A stretch of 64,000 nt of DNA from the NCBI RefSeq assembly GCF_003313245.1, contig NZ_QJSD01000008.1, positions 62,001 to 126,000 on the forward strand, given 5' to 3'. The notes beneath the pieces were generated by a model. The model saw nothing but the letters and a program-made list of their open reading frames with translations. It was not told the DNA's origin and made no database searches. The stretch is from Primorskyibacter marinus. GTDB lineage: Bacteria > Pseudomonadota > Alphaproteobacteria > Rhodobacterales > Rhodobacteraceae. The translations under genes were made by a program, and so were the position numbers. Of this stretch, positions 25,284-33,372 are shown piece by piece (position 1 is the first letter of the stretch; every line of letters begins with the position of its first letter).

Positions 25284-26480
25284 ATGACCATCGTCACCCG
25301 ATCCGGTACCCATCTGACCGTTCTTGCGGTTCTGGGTGTGACACATCTGCTGAACGATCTGATGCAATCGCTGATCCCGGCGGCCTATCCGATCCTCAAA
25401 GAGGCCTATGCGCTGGATTTCGTCCAGATCGGCATGATCACACTGACCTTTCAGATTGCCGGGGCCATGCTGCAGCCGGTGGTCGGCATGATCACGGACA
25501 AACACCCCGCGCCGTATTCGCCGGTGGTCGGCATGATGTTCACACTTTCGGGGCTGGTCTGCCTCGCCTTTGCGCTGAGCTACGCGATGATTCTGGTGTC
25601 GGTGGCGCTGATCGGGATCGGGTCGTCGATCTTTCACCCCGAAGCAACGCGGATGGCGCGATACGCCGCAGGCGGCCGTCAGGGTTTGGCGCAGGGGATG
25701 TTCCAGGTGGGTGGACAGGCCGGCGGGGCGCTTGGGCCGGTATTCGCCGCCTTGATCGTGGTGCCCTGGGGACAGCCCAGCCTGGCCTGGTTCGCGGTCA
25801 TCGCGCTGATGGCGATGATGCTGTTGACATGGATCGGAAGCAAGCAACGCCAGATCAGTGCGGAATTCGCGGCCTTGCGGGCGCGCAGCAAGGCCAATCA
25901 GGTGGCGGCCCGCCATGCGCCCCTGACAATAGGCATCGGACTTGTGGTGCTGACGCTGCTGATGTTCACCAAGAATGCCTATAACGAGAGTTTCCGGTCA
26001 TTCTACACGTTCTACCTGATCGAACGGTTCGATCTGTCGATTCCGGCCTCGCAGATGATGCTGTTCGTGTTTCTGATGGCTGCGGCGGTCGGCGTGCTGA
26101 TCGGCGGCATGGTCGGCGACCGGATCGGGCGGTATCGGATCATCTGGTTCTCGATGTTGGGGCCGCTGCCGCTGACCTTGATGCTGCCATATGTGGACTT
26201 GTTCTGGACCGGCGTTCTGACGGTGATGATAAACCTCATCATGGCCAGCGCCTTCGCGTCGATTCTGATCTACGCGATAGATCTGCTGCCTGACCGGATC
26301 GGACTGATCGGAGGCTTGTTCTATGGGCTGAACTTCGGACTGGGAGGCGTGGCCGCCGCGTTCCTGGGCGGGCTGGCGGACAGCTACGGAGTTGAGGCGG
26401 TGTACCGGTTCTGCTCGATCCTGCCGCTTGCCGGACTGTTGGCGTGGTTCCTGCCACGGATCGATGACCAACCGGGCTAG
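25284..26480 (+). CDS. MFS efflux transporter of the fosmidomycin-resistance (Fsr) type
   Basis: A 398-residue major facilitator with twelve predicted membrane segments. It matches Fsr-type carriers in GVTHLLNDLMQSLIPAAYPIL at helix 1, IGIGSSIFHPEATRMARYAAGGR between helices 4 and 5, and MFQVGGQAGGALGPVFAAL. Fsr of E. coli exports fosmidomycin; natural substrates of related proteins are not known. The start at 25284 follows GGTAAGACAACCCC, a modest ribosome-binding site. No operon partner is evident. Confidence 0.88.
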   Translation: MTIVTRSGTHLTVLAVLGVTHLLNDLMQSLIPAAYPILKEAYALDFVQIGMITLTFQIAGAMLQPVVGMITDKHPAPYSPVVGMMFTLSGLVCLAFALSYAMILVSVALIGIGSSIFHPEATRMARYAAGGRQGLAQGMFQVGGQAGGALGPVFAALIVVPWGQPSLAWFAVIALMAMMLLTWIGSKQRQISAEFAALRARSKANQVAARHAPLTIGIGLVVLTLLMFTKNAYNESFRSFYTFYLIERFDLSIPASQMMLFVFLMAAAVGVLIGGMVGDRIGRYRIIWFSMLGPLPLTLMLPYVDLFWTGVLTVMINLIMASAFASILIYAIDLLPDRIGLIGGLFYGLNFGLGGVAAAFLGGLADSYGVEAVYRFCSILPLAGLLAWFLPRIDDQPG

Positions 26481-26877
26481 TCCGCTTGCCGCGATGTATC
26501 CGGGCGGTCGCTTGCGTCATTCATGCAGAGATTCGTGGACACGCGCATCGTAACATTGAATACTGCCCTGAACCAAGGGGCACAACGGCAAGCGCAAGGC
26601 CCGGAAATGGAATGGTCTTGGCCTCCCGGTGGTCCTGGCCGATAGGAGAGGAACCTGGCAGGCGACCCCGACAGGCAAGAAGCGTTACGCGGATATGCCT
26701 TTGGCGCATACCTGACATGCCACTGACCGGATTGACCGGACGCCGGGATGTTTCTATCTCGACATGAAAGGTGGACCGCGATGGCGTCGCGGTGGGTGCC
26801 TTTAGTCCTTTTCCTCCTGAACGCCCGGAATATGCCCGCGTCCCTCAGATGCGGTTCTGTTGTGATGAGGTGTCGTG
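26481..26877. other. Intergenic region without recognised gene
   Basis: Nearly 400 bases between two transporter genes on the plus strand. I see no terminator with a clean T run, no palindrome of note and no frame with start signals and recognisable sequence. Short coherent-looking peptides in several frames could be debris of an older gene. Confidence 0.5.
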
Positions 26878-27831
26878 ATGATCCAGAATTTCGTTCTGCG
26901 CAAAATTGGTTCGCTGCCGATGTCGGATGCAACTGTCGGCACGCTGCTAATGATCGTGGCGATGCTGTTGTTGCCGGTCGGGGATACGTTTGCAAAATTG
27001 CTGACCGGCACGATGCATCCGGTTGCAGTGGCGATGTGGCGGATTCTGGCGCAGGCCGTTTTTCTGATCCCGGTCGCGTTTTTGCTGCGCAAACGCCTGC
27101 GCGGTGCCATGTTCTCGCCGATCGTTGCGTTGTCGGGCGGATTGCTGGTGATTTCGCTATCAAGCCTGATCGCCTCGTTCTCCGTGATGCCGATCGCCAC
27201 AGCCATCGCCATCTTCTTTGTCGAGCCGCTGATCCTCACCGTTCTTGCCGGGTTGCTGCTGCGTGAGCGGGCCGGGCCGCGCCGCCTGATTGCCGTCGGC
27301 GTCGGGTTGATGGGTGCGCTGATCGTGATCCGTCCCGGACTATCAACCTTTGGCTGGGCCACCGCTTTGCCACTGCTGTCGGCCTTTGCCTATGCGCTCA
27401 ACATGATCGTATTGAAGCGGGCCTCGGTCACACGCTCGGCGTTGACGGTCCAGTGCGGTGCAACAATCTATGCCGCGATAGGGATGCTGGTTCTGGTTGG
27501 CGGGCTGTCGATGCAGGTCGTCGGAAACATGGTGCCGCCCGCTGGCCAGCTATGGGCCTGGGTTCTGATCCTTTGCGCCGGCGCTGTCGCCGCGACCAGT
27601 TTTGTTCTGATCGCCGAGGCATATCGCACGGCGGACGCGACAGCGCTTGCGCCGTTCCAGTATCTTGAGATCGTTACCGCGACGACGCTTGGCTTCTTGG
27701 TGTTCGGTGACTTCCCCGATATGTTCACCTGGCTTGGGATCGCAATCATTCTGGGCTCTGGCATCTACATCTTCCACCGAGAGGGTCAGGCGGACACGTC
27801 GGCCCCGCGGCGCAAGCGGGTCGCGCGTTGA
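26878..27831 (+). CDS. EamA/DMT-family transporter
   Basis: A 317-residue protein with ten hydrophobic segments in two EamA repeats (about 20-155 and 165-300), as in RhaT/RarD-type drug-metabolite exporters. The end of each repeat shows the typical pattern: ATAIAIFFVEPLILTVLAGLLLRE and APFQYLEIVTATTLGFLVFGDFPD. It probably exports a small metabolite. ATG 26878 follows GAGGTGTCGTG. The C-terminal tail is basic (PRRKRVAR) and cytoplasmic. Confidence 0.9.
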   Translation: MIQNFVLRKIGSLPMSDATVGTLLMIVAMLLLPVGDTFAKLLTGTMHPVAVAMWRILAQAVFLIPVAFLLRKRLRGAMFSPIVALSGGLLVISLSSLIASFSVMPIATAIAIFFVEPLILTVLAGLLLRERAGPRRLIAVGVGLMGALIVIRPGLSTFGWATALPLLSAFAYALNMIVLKRASVTRSALTVQCGATIYAAIGMLVLVGGLSMQVVGNMVPPAGQLWAWVLILCAGAVAATSFVLIAEAYRTADATALAPFQYLEIVTATTLGFLVFGDFPDMFTWLGIAIILGSGIYIFHREGQADTSAPRRKRVAR

Positions 27832-28071
27832 CCGAGCTATGCTGCTTGCGGCTGTCACGGGTACCCCGAAAGCCGGAATAAGCCACGCCGCACCTGCGAC
27901 GTGGCGCTGACCCGCGAAATCGGGATGCCGGAAAACGTCATGCTGACAATTCATTCGGGGGCCGTGCTGTCAGCCCTGGCCGCCGATCGGACCGGACCTG
28001 CGCGGCATCGCCTATAAGATCATTGACCGTAGCCCGGACAAGGTTGCGATGCAGGCGGTCACAGCCGAACG

Positions 28072-29067
28072 CTAACGGACATCCCTGAGAAACGCTTGAA
28101 CTTCCGCGATGTTTTCTGCTGCCTCAGAATAGATCATAGAACCGATCTCGGTCTTGTCAGGCAGCATCAAGCCTCCCAGCTTGCGCATTCCGATTAGCGG
28201 AAGAAGATCGGTAACAGACGTATCTCGGAGATTAAGCCATTCGAGACTTCTGCAACGGGAGAGCGGTGAAATATCTGTTACGCGCGTACCGCCCAGATGT
28301 AAGCCTACAAGATGGCTCTTGTCCTTCAATGCCGCAATCGCGGCAACTGGGGTCTCGTCCAGAAACAATTCCAGCAAGGCTGACATCTGCTGAAGCGGTG
28401 AGATATCTGACACCGTCGTACGGCTCAGGACAATCCGGCGAAGGTATGTGTACTCGCCAAACTTGGCCAGCTTCGCATTATCAGCGTCCCCTCGGTCAGC
28501 CAAATTTAGGATCTCTGACTCCTTTATGGGGCGCGACGGCACCACCTCTTCAGGAAACATCATTGCGGCCATGTCTTGCATGGTGTCCACGATCTTATCG
28601 CTGCCGGATGTACCGCGCTCATTGGCCATCTGTCGTCGTAAGCTCAGGAAATCTCGTGCCAGAGCGGACCTGCCCATGCCGCTGGGATCGCCCAAACGCT
28701 CGAAAACACTGTCGATGATCGGCTTTGGCCTGTACCCATCGACCAAGACAATGGCGTGAGCCCCCCGCAGATCAAGCGGCAGGTCTGGTGTTCCCAGGAT
28801 AACCGGATGGTATATGCCTAAATCTTTTGCAAAACGGGCTTCGTTGCGGACCCATTCCGAACCTGCTGCGGCAGTTGACCACAGAACGACGGCGAGTCGT
28901 GCAATGCGCAGTTTGCTGTCCAGTTCGTTGGCAAAATCACCTCCAACCTCGAGCCGCACATCGTAGTAGACCCGATAACCAATATCTTCGAGACGCTCCG
29001 CCAGAGAAGCCGCAGTCTCCCGCTCCTCACGTTTGTAAGATATGAAAATGTCGATCGAATCCGTCAT
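28072..29067 (-). CDS. TIR domain - leucine-rich repeat protein
   Basis: A 331-residue soluble protein. Residues 3-130 are a bacterial TIR domain: IDIFISYKREERETAASLAERL at strand A/helix A, YRVYYDVRLEVGGDF, then LAVVLWSTAAAGSEWVRNEARFA, where E76 sits at the position of the NAD-cleaving glutamate. After a helical linker, residues 205-300 form three or four internalin-like leucine-rich repeats of about 22 residues with TxVSDISPL and TRVTDISPLSRCRSLEWLNL. There is no nucleotide-binding module. Many bacterial TIR proteins are NADases acting in phage defence; some are adaptors. Codon use is less GC-rich than in neighbouring genes and it lies between gene fragments, which suggests acquisition. 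Confidence 0.85.
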   Translation of the reverse strand: MTDSIDIFISYKREERETAASLAERLEDIGYRVYYDVRLEVGGDFANELDSKLRIARLAVVLWSTAAAGSEWVRNEARFAKDLGIYHPVILGTPDLPLDLRGAHAIVLVDGYRPKPIIDSVFERLGDPSGMGRSALARDFLSLRRQMANERGTSGSDKIVDTMQDMAAMMFPEEVVPSRPIKESEILNLADRGDADNAKLAKFGEYTYLRRIVLSRTTVSDISPLQQMSALLELFLDETPVAAIAALKDKSHLVGLHLGGTRVTDISPLSRCRSLEWLNLRDTSVTDLLPLIGMRKLGGLMLPDKTEIGSMIYSEAAENIAEVQAFLRDVR

Positions 29068-29158
29068 TCTGAGTGTCAGAATAAACTGTGCCGTCGATGA
29101 GTGCCAATTCGACTTGCGCCCGAGCTTGATAAGCCGCCGCCTGAAAATACTGAGCTAG

Positions 29159-29635
29159 CCACTCCCCTTGGACTCGCTCGAGCGTATTCTTGATTTGCCC
29201 AATGTCGCGGGGGTCAAGTTCACCTCAACCGACCTGTTCAAGTTCTCGATGTTGCGCCGTCGCCGACCCGACAGCAGCTATTTCTTCGGTTTCGACGAAA
29301 TCTACCTTACCGGCGGCATCCTCGGCGCGGATGGCGGGACCGGCACGACCTACAATATCCTCGGTAAACTTTACGTTGCGCTGGATGCCGCGATGCGTGC
29401 TGGTGATCGGGTGCGCGCTTGAGAATTGCAAGATGCTTCCCAGATCCTTGTCGAAGCGCTTCTGGACACCAGTGTGCTGCCGGGCATGAAGGCGGCCCTC
29501 CGCCTGCGGGGCGTCGACTGCGGTTTGACACGTCCACCGATGAGTCTCCGCATGTCCGACGACAAGGCTGAGGCGCTAATGCGCGCCGTGCTGGAACGGC
29601 CTGAAATCAAAACCCGGCTAATTCGGGGGCAATAA
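29159..29635 (+). pseudogene. Broken nanA-like (N-acetylneuraminate lyase/DHDPS family) gene fragment
   Basis: The frame from 29159 reads LPNVAGVKFTSTDLFKFSML, then FFGFDEIYLTGGILGADGG and TGTTYNILGKLYVALDAAM, the second half of a DapA/NanA-family aldolase including the catalytic-lysine strand GVKFTS. At 29420-29422 a TGA interrupts the frame; the same frame then continues ELQDASQILVEALL to a normal C-terminus at 29635. Replacing TGA by CGA would restore a continuous protein. The first 140 or so residues of a normal protein of about 300 are missing, the break falling next to the TIR gene. Confidence 0.8.
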
Positions 29636-29678
29636 CCCGGCGCAGGTTCGTGGCAGTTCCAGCCCCTGTTCCCGTAGC

Positions 29679-29822
29679 ATGGTGGGCATATCCCTGCCTT
29701 TTCTGCTCGGCCGCTTGCACCTTGATCCGGCAACGGCAAGCGGCCCGCTCGTTACCATGATCTCGAACGCCACGGGCTTGCTGATCTATTTTACCAGCGC
29801 CTCGGCGATCCTCGGTTTCTGA
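29679..29822 (+). pseudogene. C-terminal fragment of an MgtE-type magnesium transporter
   Basis: A short frame, MVGISLPFLLGRLHLDPAT followed by ASGPLVTMISNATGLLIYFTSASAIL and a stop, matches the last two membrane helices of MgtE, including the DPA.ASGP..T motif. The cytoplasmic domains and other helices (about 400 residues) are absent. It is a relic. Confidence 0.7.
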
Positions 29823-29834
29823 TCCGCAATCGCT

Positions 29835-31127
29835 TCAGCTTTGCCCGTCAGGCTCGGACGCAGGAGTTTCGGGATCTGGCTCGATGCGCGGGTCAAGCAC
29901 CAATGCCGTGGGAGAGCTGTCAGGAAGCGGCACGAATTTCTCGCGCTCAGCCTCTGGCAATTGGGGCACCGACCGAACACTGGACAAGACGAAAAGCGCG
30001 TAGGCTATTGCGACCACGGATTCGAAGACAAAGAACGATGAAGGTCCAAAAGCTGCCATCAGTCCCGAGGTAAGCAGTGGGCCGATGGTCGCGCCGGTAG
30101 AATAGACCATCAGCAAGCGTCCCGACGCCGCCACATAATATTTGCGATCCAGCCGGTCGAAGGTCTGGGCGACGCAAAGCGGATAAACGCTGCTGATCGC
30201 ACCGCCAAAGGCCAGTGCCATGACCATCAGCACGATCAACGAGACCCCGTTCGCGATCGAGATCGACAGAAGGCCCCATGATGCGCCCACGGCGATCAGG
30301 ATGCCGGACATGACGATGCGCCGGTCAAACCTGTCCGCCAGCATCCCGATGGGAACCTGGAAGGTGAGGCCCCCCAAGACCACGACCGACATGAACATGG
30401 CCGCTTCGGATACGCTGAGGCCGATCTGGCGCGCAAAGACGATGGCCAGCCCGTAGAACGATCCGATCAGGATACCGGCAACGCCGGCACCGACCACGCC
30501 GACCTTGGAGGCCGCGAAAATCTGTCTCACCCCCAGAACCCGGATATCGCGAAGATCCGGTTTGCCCAAACGCGTCATCGCAATGGGAATGAGGGACAGA
30601 CCGATCAGCACCGCAGACAGATCCAACAGGTCGCCATCACCAACCGGGGCGACGTTCACCAATGACTGACCCAGTGCCATCGCAAGATAGAAAGCCAGCA
30701 TGTAAAACCCGAGAACACGCCCGCGGGCCTCGTTACTGCTGCGCTCGTTCAGCCAACTCTCGACCGAGGTCGTCATCCCGGCAATGCAAAACCCGTTGAT
30801 GACCCGCAGGATCACCCAGGCGGTCGGGCCAAAGAAGGTGTCATAGGCCAGACAGGTTGCGGCCGTTACCGCGGCAAAGACCGAAAACGCGCGAATATGG
30901 CCGATCCGCAGGATGACAATTTTCGACCGGAACCCGCCAAGAGCCAGCCCCAGATAGTAAGCGGCCATGATCGCACCGATCAGCGCGACAGGATAGTCAG
31001 CAGCTTCCATGCGGAGCGGGAGCACCACACCGAGCAGACTGTTGCCCGCCACGAACGCTGCCGTTCCGCCAAGAAGCGACCTTACCGAAGCCAGCGTTTC
31101 GCGTATGTTCTGGGCCATGGTGTCCAT
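29835..31127 (-). CDS. MFS transporter (YcaD-like)
   Basis: A 430-residue major facilitator with twelve hydrophobic segments. GNSLLGVVLPLRMEAADYPVAL and AAYYLGLALGGFRSKIVILRIGHIRAF, plus SVESWLNERSSNEARGRVLGFYML between helices 4 and 5, are characteristic of the YcaD group (COG0477-type, unknown substrate). The tail beyond residue 395 is Pro/Glu-rich. The ATG at 31125-31127 is followed by another three codons later; either may be used. It stands alone on the minus strand, about 220 bases beyond the DUF1127 gene. Confidence 0.88.
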   Translation of the reverse strand: MDTMAQNIRETLASVRSLLGGTAAFVAGNSLLGVVLPLRMEAADYPVALIGAIMAAYYLGLALGGFRSKIVILRIGHIRAFSVFAAVTAATCLAYDTFFGPTAWVILRVINGFCIAGMTTSVESWLNERSSNEARGRVLGFYMLAFYLAMALGQSLVNVAPVGDGDLLDLSAVLIGLSLIPIAMTRLGKPDLRDIRVLGVRQIFAASKVGVVGAGVAGILIGSFYGLAIVFARQIGLSVSEAAMFMSVVVLGGLTFQVPIGMLADRFDRRIVMSGILIAVGASWGLLSISIANGVSLIVLMVMALAFGGAISSVYPLCVAQTFDRLDRKYYVAASGRLLMVYSTGATIGPLLTSGLMAAFGPSSFFVFESVVAIAYALFVLSSVRSVPQLPEAEREKFVPLPDSSPTALVLDPRIEPDPETPASEPDGQS

Positions 31128-31206
31128 CCCGATTTTGTTGTCCCATCAAGAGAGTCGGAACCTGCCACCTGTATAGCGCGAATCCAGGATGTGTCAGTTG
31201 GTCATG

Positions 31207-31232
31207 CAAAAGCCCCGGCCTTGGCCGGGGCT
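31207..31232 (-). terminator. Terminator of the second DUF1127 gene
   Basis: AGCCCCGGCC (31211-31220) pairs perfectly with GGCCGGGGCT (31223-31232). On the minus strand the stem is followed by TTTTG, so it ends transcription from the DUF1127 gene before the MFS gene. Confidence 0.8.
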
Positions 31233-31349
31233 GTATCGAGGCTCGATCACCTTACGCGGGTCTGCGTGGGGCGGCTGGTGGGTTTCCGGTCAGGCCGGAA
31301 CGGCGTTGCCGCACCCCTGCGCTCTATGTGTGGCACGCAAGGGGTGAAT

Positions 31350-31583
31350 TCAGATCGGAGCACCATCGTCGATCTGGCGCACGACGCGCGGGATGTCCCC
31401 GCGATAGAGGCCGATATCCCGCAACTCCCGATCGGACAGGGCGTGGAGTTGGTTCTCCGTTTCGCGCCGTTTCCACGATCTTTTCATCGTGCGGACCAGC
31501 CGGCCCAGTGCGCCGGTGGCATTTTCGTACGGCCATTCATGCGCTGCCTGCCGGACCATTTCACGGGTGATATATGCGGACAT
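31350..31583 (-). CDS. DUF1127 small protein, copy 2
   Basis: A 77-residue protein starting MSAYITREMVRQAAHEW at an ATG preceded by GGAGGATGGC. The DUF1127 domain occupies the second half: RLVRTMKRSWKRRETENQL, then LSDRELRDIGLYRGDIPRVV. Arg/Lys-rich helix plus the DIGLYR motif suggest nucleic-acid or protein binding in stress responses, as in Rhodobacter relatives. Its own terminator follows. The conserved element at 31713-31854 lies about 130 bases upstream, the same spacing as for copy 1. Confidence 0.88.
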   Translation of the reverse strand: MSAYITREMVRQAAHEWPYENATGALGRLVRTMKRSWKRRETENQLHALSDRELRDIGLYRGDIPRVVRQIDDGAPI

Positions 31584-32129
31584 GCCATCCTCCAATTCAA
31601 AACTACTGTTGCCGCGACGACGGCAGCCGCGCCTTGGATGTGGAACGCAAAGGTCCAACCCCCGCTTTCGGAAGCCATCGTCCTGTTCATGTGTCGAAGA
31701 GAGATCACGAAACCCCGAGGCGCAGACAGCACAATGGCTGGCCCGCCCGGGGTTACCGGCGGTTCAGTAGTTTTCCCGCATTCGGCGGGAACCTCATATG
31801 GAAGCTGAACTTCGTCATGCTCTACATCTGGTGTGCGTCCAGCGCATTTTCAAGCCTGCTCGGGGCGGCTGTGACTTTTCCGCCACTTCTTGGAACAGGG
31901 CCAGGCACTGCTTGGCTGCGGCCCCTCTGCGCCCATGGTGCCGGACCGGAACGCTTCCGCGTCGATTGATGTTCGCGATCCGTACAATCGGGATATTCCG
32001 TCCTGCTGGACAACATCCTTCTTACGACCAGTGTCGCGTCGTTGTTCCTGCTGGTCGGAGCCTTCGGCGCGCTATTTGCGTCTGCGCTGCGCGGTAGGGA
32101 ACTGACAGGTTGTCCCCACCCGGTGGGGC
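31584..32129. other. Intergenic region between DUF1127 gene and small hypothetical gene
   Basis: About 545 bases. The left part holds the DUF1127 leader and the conserved element 31713-31854. From 31970 to 32110 one plus frame (LDNILLTTSVASLFLLVGAF) would encode a single hydrophobic helix, but it lacks a start codon and ribosome-binding site. No gene is supported. Confidence 0.5.
31713..31854. repeat. DUF1127-upstream conserved element, copy 2
   Basis: Counterpart of 8126-8270. It shares CCCCGAGGCGC (31713-31723), GCACAAT, GGCGGTTCAGTAG, the hairpin TTCCCGC-ATTCG-GCGGGAA followed by CCTCATATG (31792-31800), and TCTACATCTGG and TTTTCAAG further on. Spacing between blocks is nearly unchanged. 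If the ATG is read as a start, both copies give short peptides with His-x-Leu-x-Leu and Phe-Lys at matching positions, so a small coding sequence is one explanation, a structured RNA another. Confidence 0.65.
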
Positions 32130-32330
32130 TTACTGAAGTTCGGCAAGCGCCTTCTTGATCTGCTTGAGCATTTCCGCCCGATCCTCACCTTCCATACCCT
32201 CATCGGTGGCGCGCATGTAGCTTTTCTTGTCGTCCCGCCATTGTTCGAGCATCGTGATCTTTTCTTCGCGGCTCACCGTATCGTCGCGCAACAGCGCGTC
32301 CGGTGTTTCATATTTTCCGAAATACGGCAC
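32130..32330 (-). CDS. Small hypothetical protein
   Basis: A 66-residue, highly charged helical protein (PDALLRDDTVSREEKITMLEQW, DRAEMLKQIKKALAEL). The start is GTG at 32328-32330, preceded by AAGGAGAATTGCC. Soluble, with two predicted amphipathic helices; similar short proteins are common in Rhodobacteraceae but have no assigned function. It diverges from the urease operon. Confidence 0.7.
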   Translation of the reverse strand: MPYFGKYETPDALLRDDTVSREEKITMLEQWRDDKKSYMRATDEGMEGEDRAEMLKQIKKALAELQ

Positions 32331-32362
32331 GGCAATTCTCCTTCGAATAATTTGAACGAAGG

Positions 32363-32376
32363 TTAACTTAAGTTAA
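32363..32376. promoter_or_regulatory. Perfect palindrome between the small gene and ureA
   Basis: TTAACTTAAGTTAA is a 14-base perfect palindrome, flanked on the left by CTTCGAA...CGAAG. It lies 33 bases upstream of the minus-strand small gene and 140 bases upstream of ureA, and may bind a dimeric regulator of either. Confidence 0.4.
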
Positions 32377-32515
32377 GTAAAGGCAACAAGAGGTCTGTTA
32401 CCGGGCGGCCGATTTGCGACGGTGTTGGAATTGTCTGAGCATTATTTTCAGGTGACATCACGCACGTCTTCGGCCAGCATGACGAGGCTGTGGATGAAAA
32501 ATCGGGAGGGCGTCG

Positions 32516-32818
32516 ATGTTACTGAGCATGCATGAGCAGGAACGGCTTATGGTCTACACGGCCGGCAAGCTTGCGCTGGAACGCAAGGAGCGAGGCCTGA
32601 AGCTGAACCTGCCCGAGGCGACCGCGCTGCTGACCTCCTATCTTCTGGAAGGGGCACGCGACGGAAACACGGTCACGGACCTCATGGAGTCAGGGCGCAA
32701 CGTCCTGAGCCGCGAGGATGTGATGGAAGGCGTGCCGGAAATGATCGCGCAGATCCAGGTCGAGGCGACGTTCCCCGACGGCACCAAACTTGTCACAGTG
32801 ATGGAGCCGATCCGATGA
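32516..32818 (+). CDS. ureA: Urease gamma subunit
   Basis: A 100-residue Ure[66 protein letters not shown]. Length and motifs are canonical. It is the structural gamma chain of the (alpha-beta-gamma)3 urease that hydrolyses urea to ammonia and carbamate in the cytoplasm. GGGAGG precedes the ATG. Its stop overlaps the ureB start (ATGA). Confidence 0.97.
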   Translation: MLLSMHEQERLMVYTAGKLALERKERGLKLNLPEATALLTSYLLEGARDGNTVTDLMESGRNVLSREDVMEGVPEMIAQIQVEATFPDGTKLVTVMEPIR

Positions 32819-33372
32819 CCCTCAAACTCAATCCCTTCGCCCAGCTTGTGTCTGACAACAAGGATGCCGTCCGGGCGAAACATGTGTCCGACGATCCGGG
32901 GCGTGACTACGACCAGACCAGTTCCGACGCGCCGGAGCAGACGAAATCCTCGGGTGTCAGCGCGCCCAGCACACCGCGCCGCCCTGGTGGCGGCACGCGT
33001 CAGGCACCCCGGCGGCAGTCCGAGGATGTGCTGGATGAGGCGCGCGATCCGCTGGTGCCCGGCGAGATCCTGTATGGCGAGGGCGATGTCGTGATCAACG
33101 AGGGGCTGGAGGTAACGACGATCCGGGTCGCCAACACCTCTGACAGGCCGATCCAGATCGGATCGCATTATCATTTCGCCGAGGTGAACGCGGCACTTGA
33201 ATTTGACCGCGAGGCCGCCTGGGGCAAACGCCTGGCGGTGCTGTCCGGCGGGGCCGAGCGATTTGAACCCGGTGCCGTGGCCGAGGTGAATCTGGTACCC
33301 ATTGGGGGCAAGCGCATCGTTCTGGGTCTGCGCGGTTTGTGCAAGGGGGAACTCGACAATGCAAAAGGTTGA
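32815..33372 (+). CDS. ureB: Urease beta subunit with N-terminal extension
   Basis: Residues 78-185 are a standard UreB domain: [59 protein letters not shown]. Before it stands an extra segment of about 75 residues rich in Ser, Pro, Gln and Arg ([18 protein letters not shown]) that most UreB proteins of about 105 residues lack. The first ATG overlaps the ureA stop, so the extension is probably translated. Its end overlaps ureC by 14 bases. Confidence 0.92.
   Translation: MTLKLNPFAQLVSDNKDAVRAKHVSDDPGRDYDQTSSDAPEQTKSSGVSAPSTPRRPGGGTRQAPRRQSEDVLDEARDPLVPGEILYGEGDVVINEGLEVTTIRVANTSDRPIQIGSHYHFAEVNAALEFDREAAWGKRLAVLSGGAERFEPGAVAEVNLVPIGGKRIVLGLRGLCKGELDNAKG

Noticed and set aside
26481-26877. 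Several short frames before the EamA gene
   Set aside because: No start signals, domains or conserved motifs; treated as intergenic.
27832-28071. Possible gene remnant between the EamA and TIR-LRR genes
   Set aside because: Two frames give protein-like peptides joined by a frameshift, but I could not place them in any family.
31970-32110. Possible single-helix membrane peptide
   Set aside because: One frame encodes a hydrophobic stretch but has no start codon or ribosome-binding site.
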